Shown one piece after another: positions 18,140-27,487 of a stretch of DNA of 64,000 nucleotides (position 1 is the first letter of the stretch; every line of letters starts with the position of its first letter). The DNA is from Sulfitobacter mediterraneus. Lineage in GTDB: Bacteria > Pseudomonadota > Alphaproteobacteria > Rhodobacterales > Rhodobacteraceae. The translations under genes were made by a program, and so were the position numbers. The notes below the pieces were generated by a model. It saw nothing but the letters and a program-made list of their open reading frames with translations, ran no database searches and was not told where the DNA came from. The stretch is from contig NZ_QBKU01000005.1 in assembly GCF_003054325.1 (NCBI RefSeq), positions 62,001-126,000 on the forward strand, written 5' to 3'.

Positions 18140-18967
18140 ATGTCGAACGCGCAGCTGGAAACCGCCATTGAGGCAGCATGGGACGCCCGCGATCAGATCA
18201 CTTCGGCCACCACGGGCGAGGTCCGCGATGCTATCGAAGACACCCTGAACGCGCTGGACAGCGGCAATCTGCGGGTTGCCGAGAAACAGGCAGATGGGTC
18301 ATGGCATGTGAACCAATGGGCCAAAAAGGCGGTTCTGCTTGGCTTCCGCATCAAAGACATGGAACACCAAGAAGGTGGTCCGCAGGGTGCTGGCTGGTGG
18401 GACAAGGTTGACAGCAAGTTCAAGGGTTGGGGCGACAACCAGTGGAAAGCCGCGGGTTTCCGCGCCGTGCCCAACTGTGTTGTGCGCAAATCGGCTTTCA
18501 TCGCGCCTGGCGTGGTGTTGATGCCATCCTTTGTGAACATCGGTGCCTATGTGGACAGCGGCACAATGGTCGACACATGGGCTACTGTCGGGTCTTGCGC
18601 CCAGATCGGTAAGAACGTGCATCTGTCTGGCGGTGTTGGCATTGGCGGCGTGTTGGAGCCGATGCAAGCGGGTCCAACCATCATCGAAGACAACTGCTTT
18701 ATCGGGGCGCGCTCCGAAGTTGTTGAAGGGTGTATCGTCCGTGAAGGCTCCGTTCTGGGCATGGGCGTTTTCATCGGCCAATCAACCAAGATCGTGGATC
18801 GCGAAACCGGCGAAGTCATGTATGGCGAAGTGCCTTCCGGTTCCGTTGTGGTGGCGGGCTCCATGCCATCCAAGAACGGTGTGAACCTTTACTGTGCTGT
18901 GATCGTCAAACGCGTGGATGAAAAGACCCGTTCCAAAACCTCCATCAACGAGCTGCTGCGCGACTGA
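18140..18967 (+). CDS. dapD: 2,3,4,5-tetrahydropyridine-2,6-dicarboxylate N-succinyltransferase
   Basis: DapD succinylates tetrahydrodipicolinate using succinyl-CoA in lysine and meso-diaminopimelate synthesis. The 275-residue length is typical. A left-handed beta-helix of hexapeptide repeats runs through the middle ([55 protein letters not shown]), followed by a C-terminal tail for CoA binding ([20 protein letters not shown]). A clear ribosome site (TTGGAG) precedes the ATG. Its pathway partner dapE lies 3.7 kb downstream. Confidence 0.97.
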   Translation: MSNAQLETAIEAAWDARDQITSATTGEVRDAIEDTLNALDSGNLRVAEKQADGSWHVNQWAKKAVLLGFRIKDMEHQEGGPQGAGWWDKVDSKFKGWGDNQWKAAGFRAVPNCVVRKSAFIAPGVVLMPSFVNIGAYVDSGTMVDTWATVGSCAQIGKNVHLSGGVGIGGVLEPMQAGPTIIEDNCFIGARSEVVEGCIVREGSVLGMGVFIGQSTKIVDRETGEVMYGEVPSGSVVVAGSMPSKNGVNLYCAVIVKRVDEKTRSKTSINELLRD

Positions 18968-19000
18968 TCCGCAGCGCGGGAACCAAACCCCGGACTTGTG

Positions 19001-19031
19001 CGTTCTCCTTCTAACAAAGTGAAGGAGAACG
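19001..19031 (+). promoter_or_regulatory. Perfect hairpin that buries the ribosome site of the GlsB-like gene
   Basis: CGTTCTCCTTC at 19001-19011 pairs perfectly (11 bp) with GAAGGAGAACG at 19021-19031, across a 9-nt loop. The right arm includes the Shine-Dalgarno sequence GAAGGAG, 6 bp before the ATG at 19034. Such a structure would block translation until melted or bound. It could act as an RNA thermometer or attenuator, or simply be a terminator of dapD, though no T tract follows. Confidence 0.6.
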
Positions 19032-19033
19032 AC

Positions 19034-19288
19034 ATGACAGGACTTGGATGGTTTGCGGCGCTTGTTGTCGGGGCGCTTGCAGGCTGGATTGCTGAAAAGA
19101 TCATGAAGCGTGACCACGGTTTGCTGCTGAACATCTTTATGGGCATCGTGGGTGCGATGCTGTTCAACGCGATCCTCGGGTTTATTTTTGGCTCGTCTTT
19201 GGGCGGGTGGATCGGACAGCTGTTTGCCGGTGTTGTCGGGGCCTGTATCCTGATTGCGGCGATCAACGCCTTTCGCAGCCGGTCCTGA
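19034..19288 (+). CDS. GlsB/YeaQ/YmgE-family (transglycosylase-associated) stress membrane protein
   Basis: The 84-residue protein has three membrane helices in the family order: TGLGWFAALVVGALAGWIAE, then GLLLNIFMGIVGAMLFNAIL, then LGGWIGQLFAGVVGACILIA. The GWIA and G-rich helices are typical of this family, which responds to envelope, alkaline or starvation stress. The start at 19034 was chosen because the ribosome site is just upstream and hydrophobicity begins there. A perfect hairpin masks that ribosome site (see 19001-19031), suggesting post-transcriptional control. Confidence 0.85.
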   Translation: MTGLGWFAALVVGALAGWIAEKIMKRDHGLLLNIFMGIVGAMLFNAILGFIFGSSLGGWIGQLFAGVVGACILIAAINAFRSRS

Positions 19289-19356
19289 GCCGAGGCTTTT
19301 CAATTCCCACAGATCACGCTAGGGCTGCCTTTCACGCGAAAAAGGTGGCCCTTGTC

Positions 19357-19716
19357 ATGTCTGATCCTAAGAAAGCCAAAAAGAAGTCACGCCAACAGGT
19401 GTTCACCTTGCTGGTGCAGATTGGCCGCAAAGAGGGCGATGGCTTGCCGGACAAGGCAACAGGTGCCGCGCTGATGTGTTTCGCCTCCGGCGTGGATGAG
19501 GCCGAAGCCGTGCGTGAAACCGTCGCTATTCTCAAACAGGCGGACACCAATCCTTTGGATGTGACTGGCTATGGCACCATGGAAGAACGCGAAGCGGACG
19601 GGCAAGACATCAGCGATGAAGAACGCGCCTTGATGCAGCGCGCGCTTGAGGAAAATGCGGTGATCGTGGCGCAAATGACCCCGTTCTTTGACAAGGAATT
19701 GCCGTCACCGGAATGA
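19357..19716 (+). CDS. Small acidic-basic protein of unknown function (119 aa)
   Basis: From the ATG at 19357 the protein is 119 residues: a lysine-rich start (MSDPKKAKKKSRQQVFTLLV), a helical middle (FASGVDEAEAVRETVAILKQ) and an acidic tail. No signal peptide, membrane helix or known motif is visible. The frame is open upstream to 19207 but this overlaps the GlsB-like gene. I do not recognise the family; it looks like a compact single-domain helical protein. The convergent Hint gene ends 47 bp away. Confidence 0.65.
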   Translation: MSDPKKAKKKSRQQVFTLLVQIGRKEGDGLPDKATGAALMCFASGVDEAEAVRETVAILKQADTNPLDVTGYGTMEEREADGQDISDEERALMQRALEENAVIVAQMTPFFDKELPSPE

Positions 19717-19762
19717 GCCAAGGATCGCAAGGTTTGCTATCCTTTGACTTGCCCATTTTACA

Positions 19763-20857
19763 TCAAGCGGCCCGCTGACGCGCCAGATGGATGGCATCAT
19801 ACCAACGCAGAACGTGATGCGCCGGGCGCCCATGTTCGGGCAGGGAACCACGGTCAAATGATTGGAGCAGGCTGTTGGCCAGATGTTGGCCATTGCGCCG
19901 AATGCGTCCGATATAAAGGCTTTCCAGCGTGGTCCCAGCGGCCAGCAAGGTTTCATGAGACGGCAACAGCAACTGGGCATAGCGAATGACGGGTCCGCAG
20001 GGTTCCTCAAGCGCGGCGAACCCGTTGACCAGATGACGTGCGGGCACCAGTACCGCCTCTTGGTTGAACAGATATTCCACTTCCGGCCCGTCGATGATCA
20101 GCCTTTGATCGGGGGAAACGATGATATCTTGTTGCAAGCCAAAGTAGGGCGCGCGCAACCGTACGGGGCGATAACTGCCGCGGGCCGGGACCATTCTACC
20201 CAAGCTATGGAGAACCGGCACGATGCCCGCGTTGCCCGTCAGGACGGTATCACCGCGCTGTAGCTGCCCCACTTCCTTGTACCCGCGCGGCGTCGCAACC
20301 GGTGTACTTGGCAGCAGGCTTGGCATCGGGCCAATTGGTTCGATCTGATCTGACAGCGCGGCAAAGATCATATCGGCAGAAAAGCTGTGATCATTGCGCC
20401 CCAACATCAGGTCGCGAATGTCATCCAGCGATAGCGGTTTTGGCACATCGATATAGGCATGCGAAATTTGCGCGTCTTCCGGCCGCTCCAGCGTCATCCG
20501 GGCCCAGTTTGCGTTGCAATCCCACGAATATGTAATCCTGACTACATCTGTACGCCCGGTTTCGGATCTTTGGATCGCGGCATGGCAGATATCCTGATCT
20601 TGTACCTGAACCATCGCGATCCCACCGCCTGGGATGGCCTGAAAGGTCAGGCTGCGCAACTCGGGATAGGTGGCTTTGTACCCGAACAGAACCTGCGGTT
20701 TGCCATCAGGGGTCAGCCGGGTCTCAAACATGATCGTGCCACGGTTGAGCAAGCTGCCGGGATGATCTGCCAGCAGAGGTTTGTCTTTCTTGTCGGCGCC
20801 AAGACCGCGCAGGGAAAACCGGCGGTCATCGTGATCGCTGAGGGCCAGCCAGGTCAT
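19763..20857 (-). CDS. Hint-domain protein lacking the usual catalytic cysteine
   Basis: The 364-residue protein (start 20857, 1 bp after the upstream stop) has a unique N-terminal half (residues about 1-170; LLNRGTIMFETRLTPDGKPQ, IPGGGIAMVQVQDQD) and a C-terminal Hint (hedgehog/intein) domain from about residue 182 (LLPSTPVATPRGYKEVGQLQ RGDTVLTG in two pieces). The Hint core is clear (RLRAPYFG, DIIVSPDQRLIIDGPEVEYL), but where active Hint domains begin with cysteine this one reads LLPSTPVATP, so autoprocessing is unlikely. It is the second gene of a pair whose first member keeps the cysteine. Confidence 0.78.
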   Translation of the reverse strand: MTWLALSDHDDRRFSLRGLGADKKDKPLLADHPGSLLNRGTIMFETRLTPDGKPQVLFGYKATYPELRSLTFQAIPGGGIAMVQVQDQDICHAAIQRSETGRTDVVRITYSWDCNANWARMTLERPEDAQISHAYIDVPKPLSLDDIRDLMLGRNDHSFSADMIFAALSDQIEPIGPMPSLLPSTPVATPRGYKEVGQLQRGDTVLTGNAGIVPVLHSLGRMVPARGSYRPVRLRAPYFGLQQDIIVSPDQRLIIDGPEVEYLFNQEAVLVPARHLVNGFAALEEPCGPVIRYAQLLLPSHETLLAAGTTLESLYIGRIRRNGQHLANSLLQSFDRGSLPEHGRPAHHVLRWYDAIHLARQRAA

Positions 20858-20858
20858 C

Positions 20859-22442
20859 TTAAGCCACCTGACCAGATCGCAGAAGATCGGCTTCAAACCG
20901 CTTCAAGGTCCGACGTGCCGCGGGGGGATAGCCGATGCCGGTTTCGGGATCAATTTCGGGAAAGAGCGCACAGATCTCGGCGACAACTTCTGTTTCAAAG
21001 CTCTTGTTGGTTTGCGGGCCGGGCAGATAGCTTTCTGTCTCAAGCCCCTCGGAGAACACCACCTGATGACGGTCAAATAGCAGGTGAACATAGGTCACAT
21101 CGCCGCCCGGCCTGCGCCGCACGGACCTGTCGTTGACCAGATCACGCGCCGCGACCAAGACCTCGGCCTCACCAAACAGAAGCTCTGCCAGATTGTCACG
21201 GATCAAGACCCGGTGTAGCGGAGATACCAGCAGGTCGCGGTGATCGCCAAACGTGTTGGCGCGGATATGGATCGGGGCAAACTCGCCCTCGGCCTCAACT
21301 GTGCGTGTCCCGATCCAGCGCAACGGTTGCGGCCCGTCATCTTGGGTCAGCACCAGATCTCCCGGCATCAGGGTCTCGGCAGGGCGCTCACCCTCCGGTG
21401 TATCGATCATTGTCCCAGCGACAAAGCAAGGCACGCCAGTCGCGTTGACAAAGCCGACATCAGTGTTGCTGCCGTTGTCGACAGTATAGGTGAAATTGAA
21501 GTTCTCGACATCGCCGTCACCTGTCACGGTAAAGGTGCCGTTCGGGTTCAGCTTGACTGTCTGGCCCGTGGGCAGGGTGATCGTATCACCGGCAAAAACG
21601 TCTTGTCCGTTGATTTGTGTGATCGTCAGCGTGCTGCCGGGTGCGTTGTTGATGTCATTGGCCAGAACATCAATGTCTTTGTCACCGTCGGGGTAAAGAT
21701 CAATGTCATCCGACACCGCGACAAGGCCGGTCTGAACCGAATTGCCCGCGATCAAGAGATTTGAATCAAATTGGTTGTCCGACACATCCGCAATGGCGAT
21801 CCGCATGGAGTTCACCACATTCGGATTCACGGCCATCGTCAAAGTCATGGTGATGGTAAAGCCGTCCATCTCGGTGTTGTAATCGTCGGACTGGTTGTTG
21901 ACGTACATGTTGATGTTGTTGGTCGTATTGACGTTACCCGGATCGGTATCGCCATTGCCAACATCCATCTCCACCAGATCACCATTGACCCAGACGCCTA
22001 CAAAATCCTGATAGATCGAATTTTGAAACTCGGGGTATTCCTCGGATGAAAACACAAACTGCATCGTCATGGTGGCCGCATCGGGGATGAAATCCACATC
22101 CAGCGTTGAGGCATCATAGGTACGTGCGCCAGCGTGGTTGTTGTACATGCTGACGTTGTTGCTGCCAGAGGTATTGGTGCCGGTGTTCGTACTTTGGTTG
22201 GACTGGCCGCTGGAATTGGTGAAATCCTCAGCCTCGCCCGTGGACATGATCACACCGGTATCAGATGGCGTGACCCCCGGCGCGACGCTGTTGCCGTTGG
22301 AGTAGATGCCTGCGCTGTCGCGATCACCGTAGTATGTGGCGCCAGTGACCGTGACGCCATTGCCAAAGATCGCCTGCGCCATATCAAGCGCAGTTGTGCC
22401 TTCGCGCACCGTTTCAATAGGGAGTTCCGACGCTGCTACCAT
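20859..22442 (-). CDS. Choice-of-anchor-L and Hint domain secreted/surface protein
   Basis: The start at 22442 follows a GAGG ribosome site, giving 527 residues. Residues about 10-240 form a choice-of-anchor-L domain (MAQAIFGNGVTVTGATYYG, FVFSSEEYPEFQNSIYQDFV). Residues about 241-325 form a cadherin-like beta-sandwich (DIDVLANDINNAPGSTLTIT). The C-terminus is a Hint domain starting at the predicted nucleophile C339 (VPCFVAGTMIDTPEGERP), with SPLHRVLIRD later. There is no N-terminal signal peptide, so export is probably by a type I-like C-terminal signal or the product stays at the surface by another route. Hint may cleave the adhesin or attach it to something; that is inference. Confidence 0.85.
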   Translation of the reverse strand: MVAASELPIETVREGTTALDMAQAIFGNGVTVTGATYYGDRDSAGIYSNGNSVAPGVTPSDTGVIMSTGEAEDFTNSSGQSNQSTNTGTNTSGSNNVSMYNNHAGARTYDASTLDVDFIPDAATMTMQFVFSSEEYPEFQNSIYQDFVGVWVNGDLVEMDVGNGDTDPGNVNTTNNINMYVNNQSDDYNTEMDGFTITMTLTMAVNPNVVNSMRIAIADVSDNQFDSNLLIAGNSVQTGLVAVSDDIDLYPDGDKDIDVLANDINNAPGSTLTITQINGQDVFAGDTITLPTGQTVKLNPNGTFTVTGDGDVENFNFTYTVDNGSNTDVGFVNATGVPCFVAGTMIDTPEGERPAETLMPGDLVLTQDDGPQPLRWIGTRTVEAEGEFAPIHIRANTFGDHRDLLVSPLHRVLIRDNLAELLFGEAEVLVAARDLVNDRSVRRRPGGDVTYVHLLFDRHQVVFSEGLETESYLPGPQTNKSFETEVVAEICALFPEIDPETGIGYPPAARRTLKRFEADLLRSGQVA

Positions 22443-22707
22443 GTGCCTCAAACCTCTGGTTCAGACAGAACGTGGCAGCCTGCATGGTATGCCCATGCGA
22501 TTGTTCTTGGATGCAAGCGCGGCCGGATTTTTCCGGTTCCGTCATTTGCGATATGCTGCTGCGCCCTGCCTCGGGTCATATTATTGCCACAAACTTAACA
22601 CGAGGATTTAAGAACTGTTAACCTTTTCTGGGCCATCCCCCTTGGCATCACGTGTTTTTCGCCACAAAACAGGGCAAATTTGACTGACCTAGCCAAAAGG
22701 AACCGCC

Positions 22708-23853
22708 ATGCCCGGTGTTGATCCCGCCGAACTGACCGCGCAACTGGTGCGCTGTGCCTCTGTAACGCCTGCCAATGAAGGTGCTCTGGAAATCCTGCAT
22801 GATCTGCTGAGCGAGGCCGGTTTTGACTGTGCCTGGGCGGATCGGGGCGGCATTCGCAATCTGTTCGCCCGCTGGGGCAACAAGGGCAACACACGCTCCT
22901 TCGGGTTCAATGGTCACACCGATGTCGTGCCGATTGGCAATCCTGAGGATTGGTCCATGCCGCCGTTCGGGGCCGAGATCAAAGACGGCATCATGTTCGG
23001 GCGCGGCACCACGGATATGAAATCCGGCGTTGCCGCTTTTGCCGCCGCAGCCGTGGATTTTGTAAAAGACACCCCGCCCGACGGGTCGATCATTCTGACC
23101 ATTACGGGCGATGAAGAAGGTGACGCGCTGGATGGCACCACTGCGCTGCTTGAGTACATGAAAAACAATGGCGAACGCATGGATGTGTGTTTGGTGGGCG
23201 AGCCGACCTGCCCGGAAACCATGGGCGAGATGATGAAAATCGGGCGCCGCGGGTCGATGAATGCCCGCGTCACGGTCACGGGCGTGCAGGGGCATTCGGC
23301 TTATCCGCACCGCGCCAACAATCCGCTCAATGCGATGGTCCGCCTGATGGACAGGTTGGCCTCGCATGAGCTGGATCAAGGCACAGATCACTTTGACGCC
23401 TCCACACTGGCAATTGTGACCGTTGATACCGGCAACCCGGCTACAAATGTCATTCCGGCAAATTGCACAGCGGGTTTGAACATCCGCTTTAATGATCTTC
23501 ACTCAGGGGCCAGCTTGACCACATGGCTGGAGCAACAAAACGCGCTCATCCGTGACGAATTTGGCGTTGAGATCGAGATGAGCGTCAAAATTTCCGGTGA
23601 AAGCTTCATCACACCGCCTGGACCCCTGTCGGATATGATCGGCAAGGCGGTTGAGGCTGAAACGGGGGTGAAACCTGTGTTGTCCACATCGGGCGGCACA
23701 TCGGATGCGCGGTTTGTCAAACATCACTGCCCGGTGGTGGAATTCGGGTTGGTCGGCCAATCCATGCACAAGGTCGATGAACATGTGAAGGTGGACCATA
23801 TTCACCAGCTCAAAGCGATCTATGGCCGCATTCTGTGGGACTATTTTGCGTGA
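22708..23853 (+). CDS. dapE: Succinyl-diaminopimelate desuccinylase
   Basis: DapE hydrolyses N-succinyl-LL-diaminopimelate in lysine and peptidoglycan precursor synthesis. The 381-residue M20-family metallopeptidase has the zinc motifs [10 protein letters not shown] (about residues 67-76), RGTTDMKSG, the catalytic [12 protein letters not shown] (about residues 132-143) and [12 protein letters not shown] clear ribosome site (AAAGGA at 22697-22702) precedes the ATG. Its stop overlaps the GTG of the following gene, so they are coupled. The 265 bp upstream carry promoters for dapE and the divergent Hint operon; no gene was seen there. Confidence 0.97.
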   Translation: MPGVDPAELTAQLVRCASVTPANEGALEILHDLLSEAGFDCAWADRGGIRNLFARWGNKGNTRSFGFNGHTDVVPIGNPEDWSMPPFGAEIKDGIMFGRGTTDMKSGVAAFAAAAVDFVKDTPPDGSIILTITGDEEGDALDGTTALLEYMKNNGERMDVCLVGEPTCPETMGEMMKIGRRGSMNARVTVTGVQGHSAYPHRANNPLNAMVRLMDRLASHELDQGTDHFDASTLAIVTVDTGNPATNVIPANCTAGLNIRFNDLHSGASLTTWLEQQNALIRDEFGVEIEMSVKISGESFITPPGPLSDMIGKAVEAETGVKPVLSTSGGTSDARFVKHHCPVVEFGLVGQSMHKVDEHVKVDHIHQLKAIYGRILWDYFA

Positions 23854-24425
23854 AAAACGCCACCCTCATCGTGATGGTGAAGGAACCGCGACCCGGACGG
23901 GTGAAAACACGGCTGGGACGTGACATTGGAATGACAGCTGCGGCGTGGTGGTTCCGCCATCAAACCCGCCGTCTGTTGCGCCGAATCGAAGATCCGCGCT
24001 GGCAGGTTGTTCTGGCTGTCGCGCCGGATGTTGAAGGCCTGAAAAGCCGCAACTGGCCGTCACATCTCCCCCGCTTTCCTCAAGGCAACGGAAACCTGGG
24101 CGACCGTATGGCGCGGATGCTGCGTCTGTCCGCACCGGGGCCGGCCTGCGTGATTGGCGCCGATATTCCCGGCATCACCCGTCACCACATTGCCGAGGCA
24201 TTTGCCGCGCTGGGCGATCATGATGCGGTTTTTGGCCCCGCGCCAGATGGCGGTTACTGGCTTGTCGGGTTGAAACATCCCGCACGCCAGCCAGCTGGGT
24301 TTTTCGCGGGTGTGCATTGGTCCAGCGCAGATGCACTGTCAGACAGCAAGGCAACGCTTGCGGGCTACCGGATTGCTGAGATTACGCCACTGCGGGACAT
24401 AGACACAGCAGACGATTTGCGATGA
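23850..24425 (+). CDS. TIGR04282-family (DUF2064) glycosyltransferase-like protein
   Basis: This 191-residue protein most likely starts at GTG 23850, overlapping the dapE stop as GTGA; an ATG at 23835 would lie inside dapE. The N-terminal [20 protein letters not shown] is the typical nucleotidyl/sugar-transferase (GT-A-like) signature of the family, followed by [19 protein letters not shown] and [13 protein letters not shown]. Members are annotated as rSAM/selenodomain-associated transferase 1, but no such partner is in the window. The product is cytosolic; the donor and acceptor are unknown. Confidence 0.85.
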   Translation: MKNATLIVMVKEPRPGRVKTRLGRDIGMTAAAWWFRHQTRRLLRRIEDPRWQVVLAVAPDVEGLKSRNWPSHLPRFPQGNGNLGDRMARMLRLSAPGPACVIGADIPGITRHHIAEAFAALGDHDAVFGPAPDGGYWLVGLKHPARQPAGFFAGVHWSSADALSDSKATLAGYRIAEITPLRDIDTADDLR

Positions 24426-24456
24426 CGCGCCGCAGGTCGCGTGCTACCTCAGGGAT

Positions 24457-26712
24457 ATGAGCAAAATCCCCTCCAAACCCGAAATTCTCGAATGGATCAC
24501 CCAGAACCCGACCTTGACCGCCAAGCGCGACATCGCCAAGGCGTTCGGGATCAAAGGTGCCGCGCGTATCGACCTCAAGCGGGTGCTGAAAGAGCTGGAA
24601 GCCGAAGGTCATCTGGAAAAGCGCAATCGCAGCTACCAAGACCCTGACCGTTTGCCGCCGGTCTCCGTTTTGGTGGTCACTGGCCCGGACCGCGACGGCG
24701 ACCTTTACGCGAAGCCGATGGAATGGCAGGGCGAAGGGAAGGAACCGCGTGTGCTGGTTTTGCCGCGTGCCACTGATCCGGCGCTGGGCGAGGGGGATCG
24801 CATTCTGGCGCGGCTCACCCTGATCAAGAACGAAGATCATCATTATGAGGCGCGGCTTATCCGGCGCATCGGGACCAATCCCAAGAAAGTCTTGGGTATT
24901 TTCCGCAAACGGACTGAAGGCGGCCGGATTATTCCCATCGACAAAGGCTCTGACAAAGAGTGGATCGTCGCCGATGATGCCACCTTCGGAGCCAAGGACG
25001 GTGAGCTGGTCGAAGGGGAATTGGCCGGCCCGAAAGGTCGGATGGGCCTGCCGCGTGCGCGCATCGTTGACCGGTTGGGCGATCCATCAGCGCCCAAAGC
25101 CGTGTCACTGATTGCGATCCATCAACACGGTATTCCCGATCAGTTTCCCGATGATGTGATCGCGCAAGCGGATGCGGCCAAACCGATGGGTTTGAAAGGG
25201 CGGGAGGATCTGCGCGAAATGCCGTTGATCACAATTGATCCCTCCGATGCGCGGGATCATGATGATGCCTGTTATGCCCATGCCGATGACGATCCCAAGA
25301 ACGAAGGCGGACATGTCGTCTGGGTCGCGATTGCGGATGTGGCCGCCTATGTCACACCCGGATCGCCGCTGGACCAAGAGGCGCGCCGGCGGGGCAATTC
25401 GACCTATTTTCCGGACCGCGTTGTTCCGATGTTGCCGGACCGCCTTTCTGGGGATTTGTGCAGCCTGCATGAAGGCGTGCCGCGGGCCTGTATTGCTGTG
25501 CGCATGGTGCTTGATTCCAAAGGCAACAAACTGCGCCACAGCTTTCATCGGGGGCTGATGAAATCTCCGGCATCGCTGCATTATCAAGAAGTGCAGGACG
25601 CGATCGACGGACAGCCCAACGACCGGACCGAAGCTTTGCTGGAGCCGGTGCTAAGGCCGCTTTATGCCGCTTACGAGGCGCTAAAACTGGCCCGCGCTGA
25701 GCGGCAACCGCTAGATCTCGACTTGCCAGAGCGGCGCATCGAACTTGAGGCTGACGGAACTGTTAAATCGGTGAATTTCAAGGAACGGCTGGACGCGCAT
25801 CGGCTGATTGAGGAATTCATGGTGTTGGCCAATGTCGCGGCGGCAGAAACGCTATTGGCAAAGAAGGTTGATCTGCTGTTTCGGGTCCACGAGGAACCTT
25901 CACCCGAAAAGTTGGAAAGCCTTCGGGAGACCGCGCAAGCGGCAGGGTTCAAGCTGGCCAAGGGTCAAGTTTTGCAAACTGCACATCTGAACCGGTTGCT
26001 CAATGATGCGGCGGGCAGTGATGAGGCCGAGCTGATCAACATCTCGACCCTGCGGTCAATGACACAGGCCTATTATGCGCCGCAACATCTGGGTCACTTT
26101 GGTTTGGCGCTGCGGTCCTACGCACATTTCACCTCGCCCATCCGCCGCTATGCCGATCTGATCGTGCACCGTGCATTGATCACGGCGCATGGCTGGGGCA
26201 AAGACGGGCTCAGCCCCGAAGAAACCGAGCGGCTGGAACAAACCGCGGCGCATATTTCGGACACTGAACGCCGGTCGATGATGGCGGAGCGTGACACGAC
26301 GGATCGTTATCTTGCGTCCTATTTGTCAGAACGTGTTGGCAATGAAATGACTGGCCGGACCAGCGGCATTGCCCGGTTCGGAGTGTTTGTGAAGCTGGAC
26401 GAGACCGGCGCGGACGGTCTTATTCCGATGCGCAATCTGGGGCGTGAATACTTCCACCACGATGCGGATAGCCAGACCCTGATGGGGTCTGACACTGGCA
26501 TGATCATTGGTTTGGGCCAGCGGGTCAAAGTGAGGCTTTCGGAGGCCGTTCCTGTCACTGGTGGCATCGCACTTGAGCTGCTTGAGATCGAGGATCAGAA
26601 GATAAAACAAGGCTCGCGCAGCCCCGCAGGCCGAAGCCCGCGTGGCAAGGCGCATAAAGCCAAACGCAAGAAGGACAAGATCAAGCGCAAAGTGACGCGG
26701 AGCCGTCGGTGA
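24457..26712 (+). CDS. rnr: Ribonuclease R
   Basis: RNase R is a processive 3'-5' exoribonuclease that degrades structured RNA. The 751-residue protein has an N-terminal helix-turn-helix-like and cold-shock region (about residues 1-240), the RNB catalytic domain with ITIDPSDARDHDDACYA (about residues 253-269) supplying the magnesium-binding aspartates, and a C-terminal S1 domain (about 620-710, GRTSGIARFGVFVKLDETGA). A lysine-rich basic tail ends the protein, as in E. coli RNase R. The 3' end overlaps the convergent GST gene by 32 bp. Confidence 0.97.
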   Translation: MSKIPSKPEILEWITQNPTLTAKRDIAKAFGIKGAARIDLKRVLKELEAEGHLEKRNRSYQDPDRLPPVSVLVVTGPDRDGDLYAKPMEWQGEGKEPRVLVLPRATDPALGEGDRILARLTLIKNEDHHYEARLIRRIGTNPKKVLGIFRKRTEGGRIIPIDKGSDKEWIVADDATFGAKDGELVEGELAGPKGRMGLPRARIVDRLGDPSAPKAVSLIAIHQHGIPDQFPDDVIAQADAAKPMGLKGREDLREMPLITIDPSDARDHDDACYAHADDDPKNEGGHVVWVAIADVAAYVTPGSPLDQEARRRGNSTYFPDRVVPMLPDRLSGDLCSLHEGVPRACIAVRMVLDSKGNKLRHSFHRGLMKSPASLHYQEVQDAIDGQPNDRTEALLEPVLRPLYAAYEALKLARAERQPLDLDLPERRIELEADGTVKSVNFKERLDAHRLIEEFMVLANVAAAETLLAKKVDLLFRVHEEPSPEKLESLRETAQAAGFKLAKGQVLQTAHLNRLLNDAAGSDEAELINISTLRSMTQAYYAPQHLGHFGLALRSYAHFTSPIRRYADLIVHRALITAHGWGKDGLSPEETERLEQTAAHISDTERRSMMAERDTTDRYLASYLSERVGNEMTGRTSGIARFGVFVKLDETGADGLIPMRNLGREYFHHDADSQTLMGSDTGMIIGLGQRVKVRLSEAVPVTGGIALELLEIEDQKIKQGSRSPAGRSPRGKAHKAKRKKDKIKRKVTRSRR

Positions 26713-27412
26713 CCCATTGTTTGCCCAAGGCGTCACTGACCCGGTCGATATAACGGCACAGCACTTCGTCTTCGGCAACGCGTGTCTTGAGCAGGGTTTT
26801 GCCCGGCGTGGCCCGCATATTGGTCAGCATCGCCGCGACCGAAGCATCAGCCGCTGTGGGCCTGTCGCCGAACAGGTAGGCGCCAAGCCAAAGCCGCGTC
26901 AAAATGGCTTGCAGGTCTGGCTCAAGCCTAGCGAGGCGTTCTTCGTCGGACCATCGGCCAAGGCCTTGAAATTGCGTGCCCTGAATGACTGACTTGCGCA
27001 ATTTGTTGGTGATCAATTTGCGCAACATCTTGGGAATGCTGTCAAAATAGGTTTCTCGGATCACTGGCCAAACTGCATCGTTGCACCACCTGTCCGCGAC
27101 GATGTGGAAATACATATGCTCTTCCGCCATGCGGATGAATGCACGCGACGTGGCCTTTTCCATATCGGACAACCCTGGATCAAACTCCGCGCCCAGACCT
27201 TCAAGATGGCTGCGGATATTGTCGCTGTCATGGATCAGCTGGCCGTCCGTTTGGATTGCGGGTAGTTTTTGATTGGGCATCTTGCGCGGATCAGCAAGGT
27301 CTTCACGTTGCCAAGCCTGCCCTGACATATTCAAAAGCCAGATGGCCTTTGTACAAAATGGGCTTGCGGCGGGTTCGCCAAAGGCGGGTTTGTAAGTGTA
27401 GAGGGTGATCAT
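26681..27412 (-). CDS. Glutathione S-transferase family protein
   Basis: The start at 27412 follows CAGGAGA and gives 243 residues. A thioredoxin-like N-terminal domain (MITLYTYKPAFGEPAASPFC, KLPAIQTDGQLIHDSDNIRS) is followed by an all-helical C-terminal domain (LGAYLFGDRPTAADASVAAM). This resembles the Faxc/GST-like group. The substrate is unknown. The divergent gene encodes a YafY-type WYL regulator, and an operator-like palindrome lies between them, so the GST is probably its target. Confidence 0.85.
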   Translation of the reverse strand: MITLYTYKPAFGEPAASPFCTKAIWLLNMSGQAWQREDLADPRKMPNQKLPAIQTDGQLIHDSDNIRSHLEGLGAEFDPGLSDMEKATSRAFIRMAEEHMYFHIVADRWCNDAVWPVIRETYFDSIPKMLRKLITNKLRKSVIQGTQFQGLGRWSDEERLARLEPDLQAILTRLWLGAYLFGDRPTAADASVAAMLTNMRATPGKTLLKTRVAEDEVLCRYIDRVSDALGKQWVTDGSASLCA

Positions 27413-27451
27413 CAGTGTCTCCTGTTTCTGAAGCTGGAGTAACATTCGATA

Positions 27452-27468
27452 CTGTCAATTTCTGACAG
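27452..27468. promoter_or_regulatory. Perfect palindrome between GST and YafY-type regulator
   Basis: CTGTCA-ATTTC-TGACAG at 27452-27468 is a perfect inverted repeat with a 5-bp centre, in the 75-bp divergent promoter region. YafY-family regulators typically bind a site of this kind upstream of their target. Assignment to this regulator is inferred from position. Confidence 0.55.
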
Positions 27469-27487
27469 GATAGAGTATGATCTTAGG

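Noticed and set aside
17833-18168. 111-codon frame on the minus strand between the dehydratase and dapD
   Set aside because: It spans the dapD start region and the dehydratase end on the opposite strand, with low-complexity basic sequence and no ribosome site.
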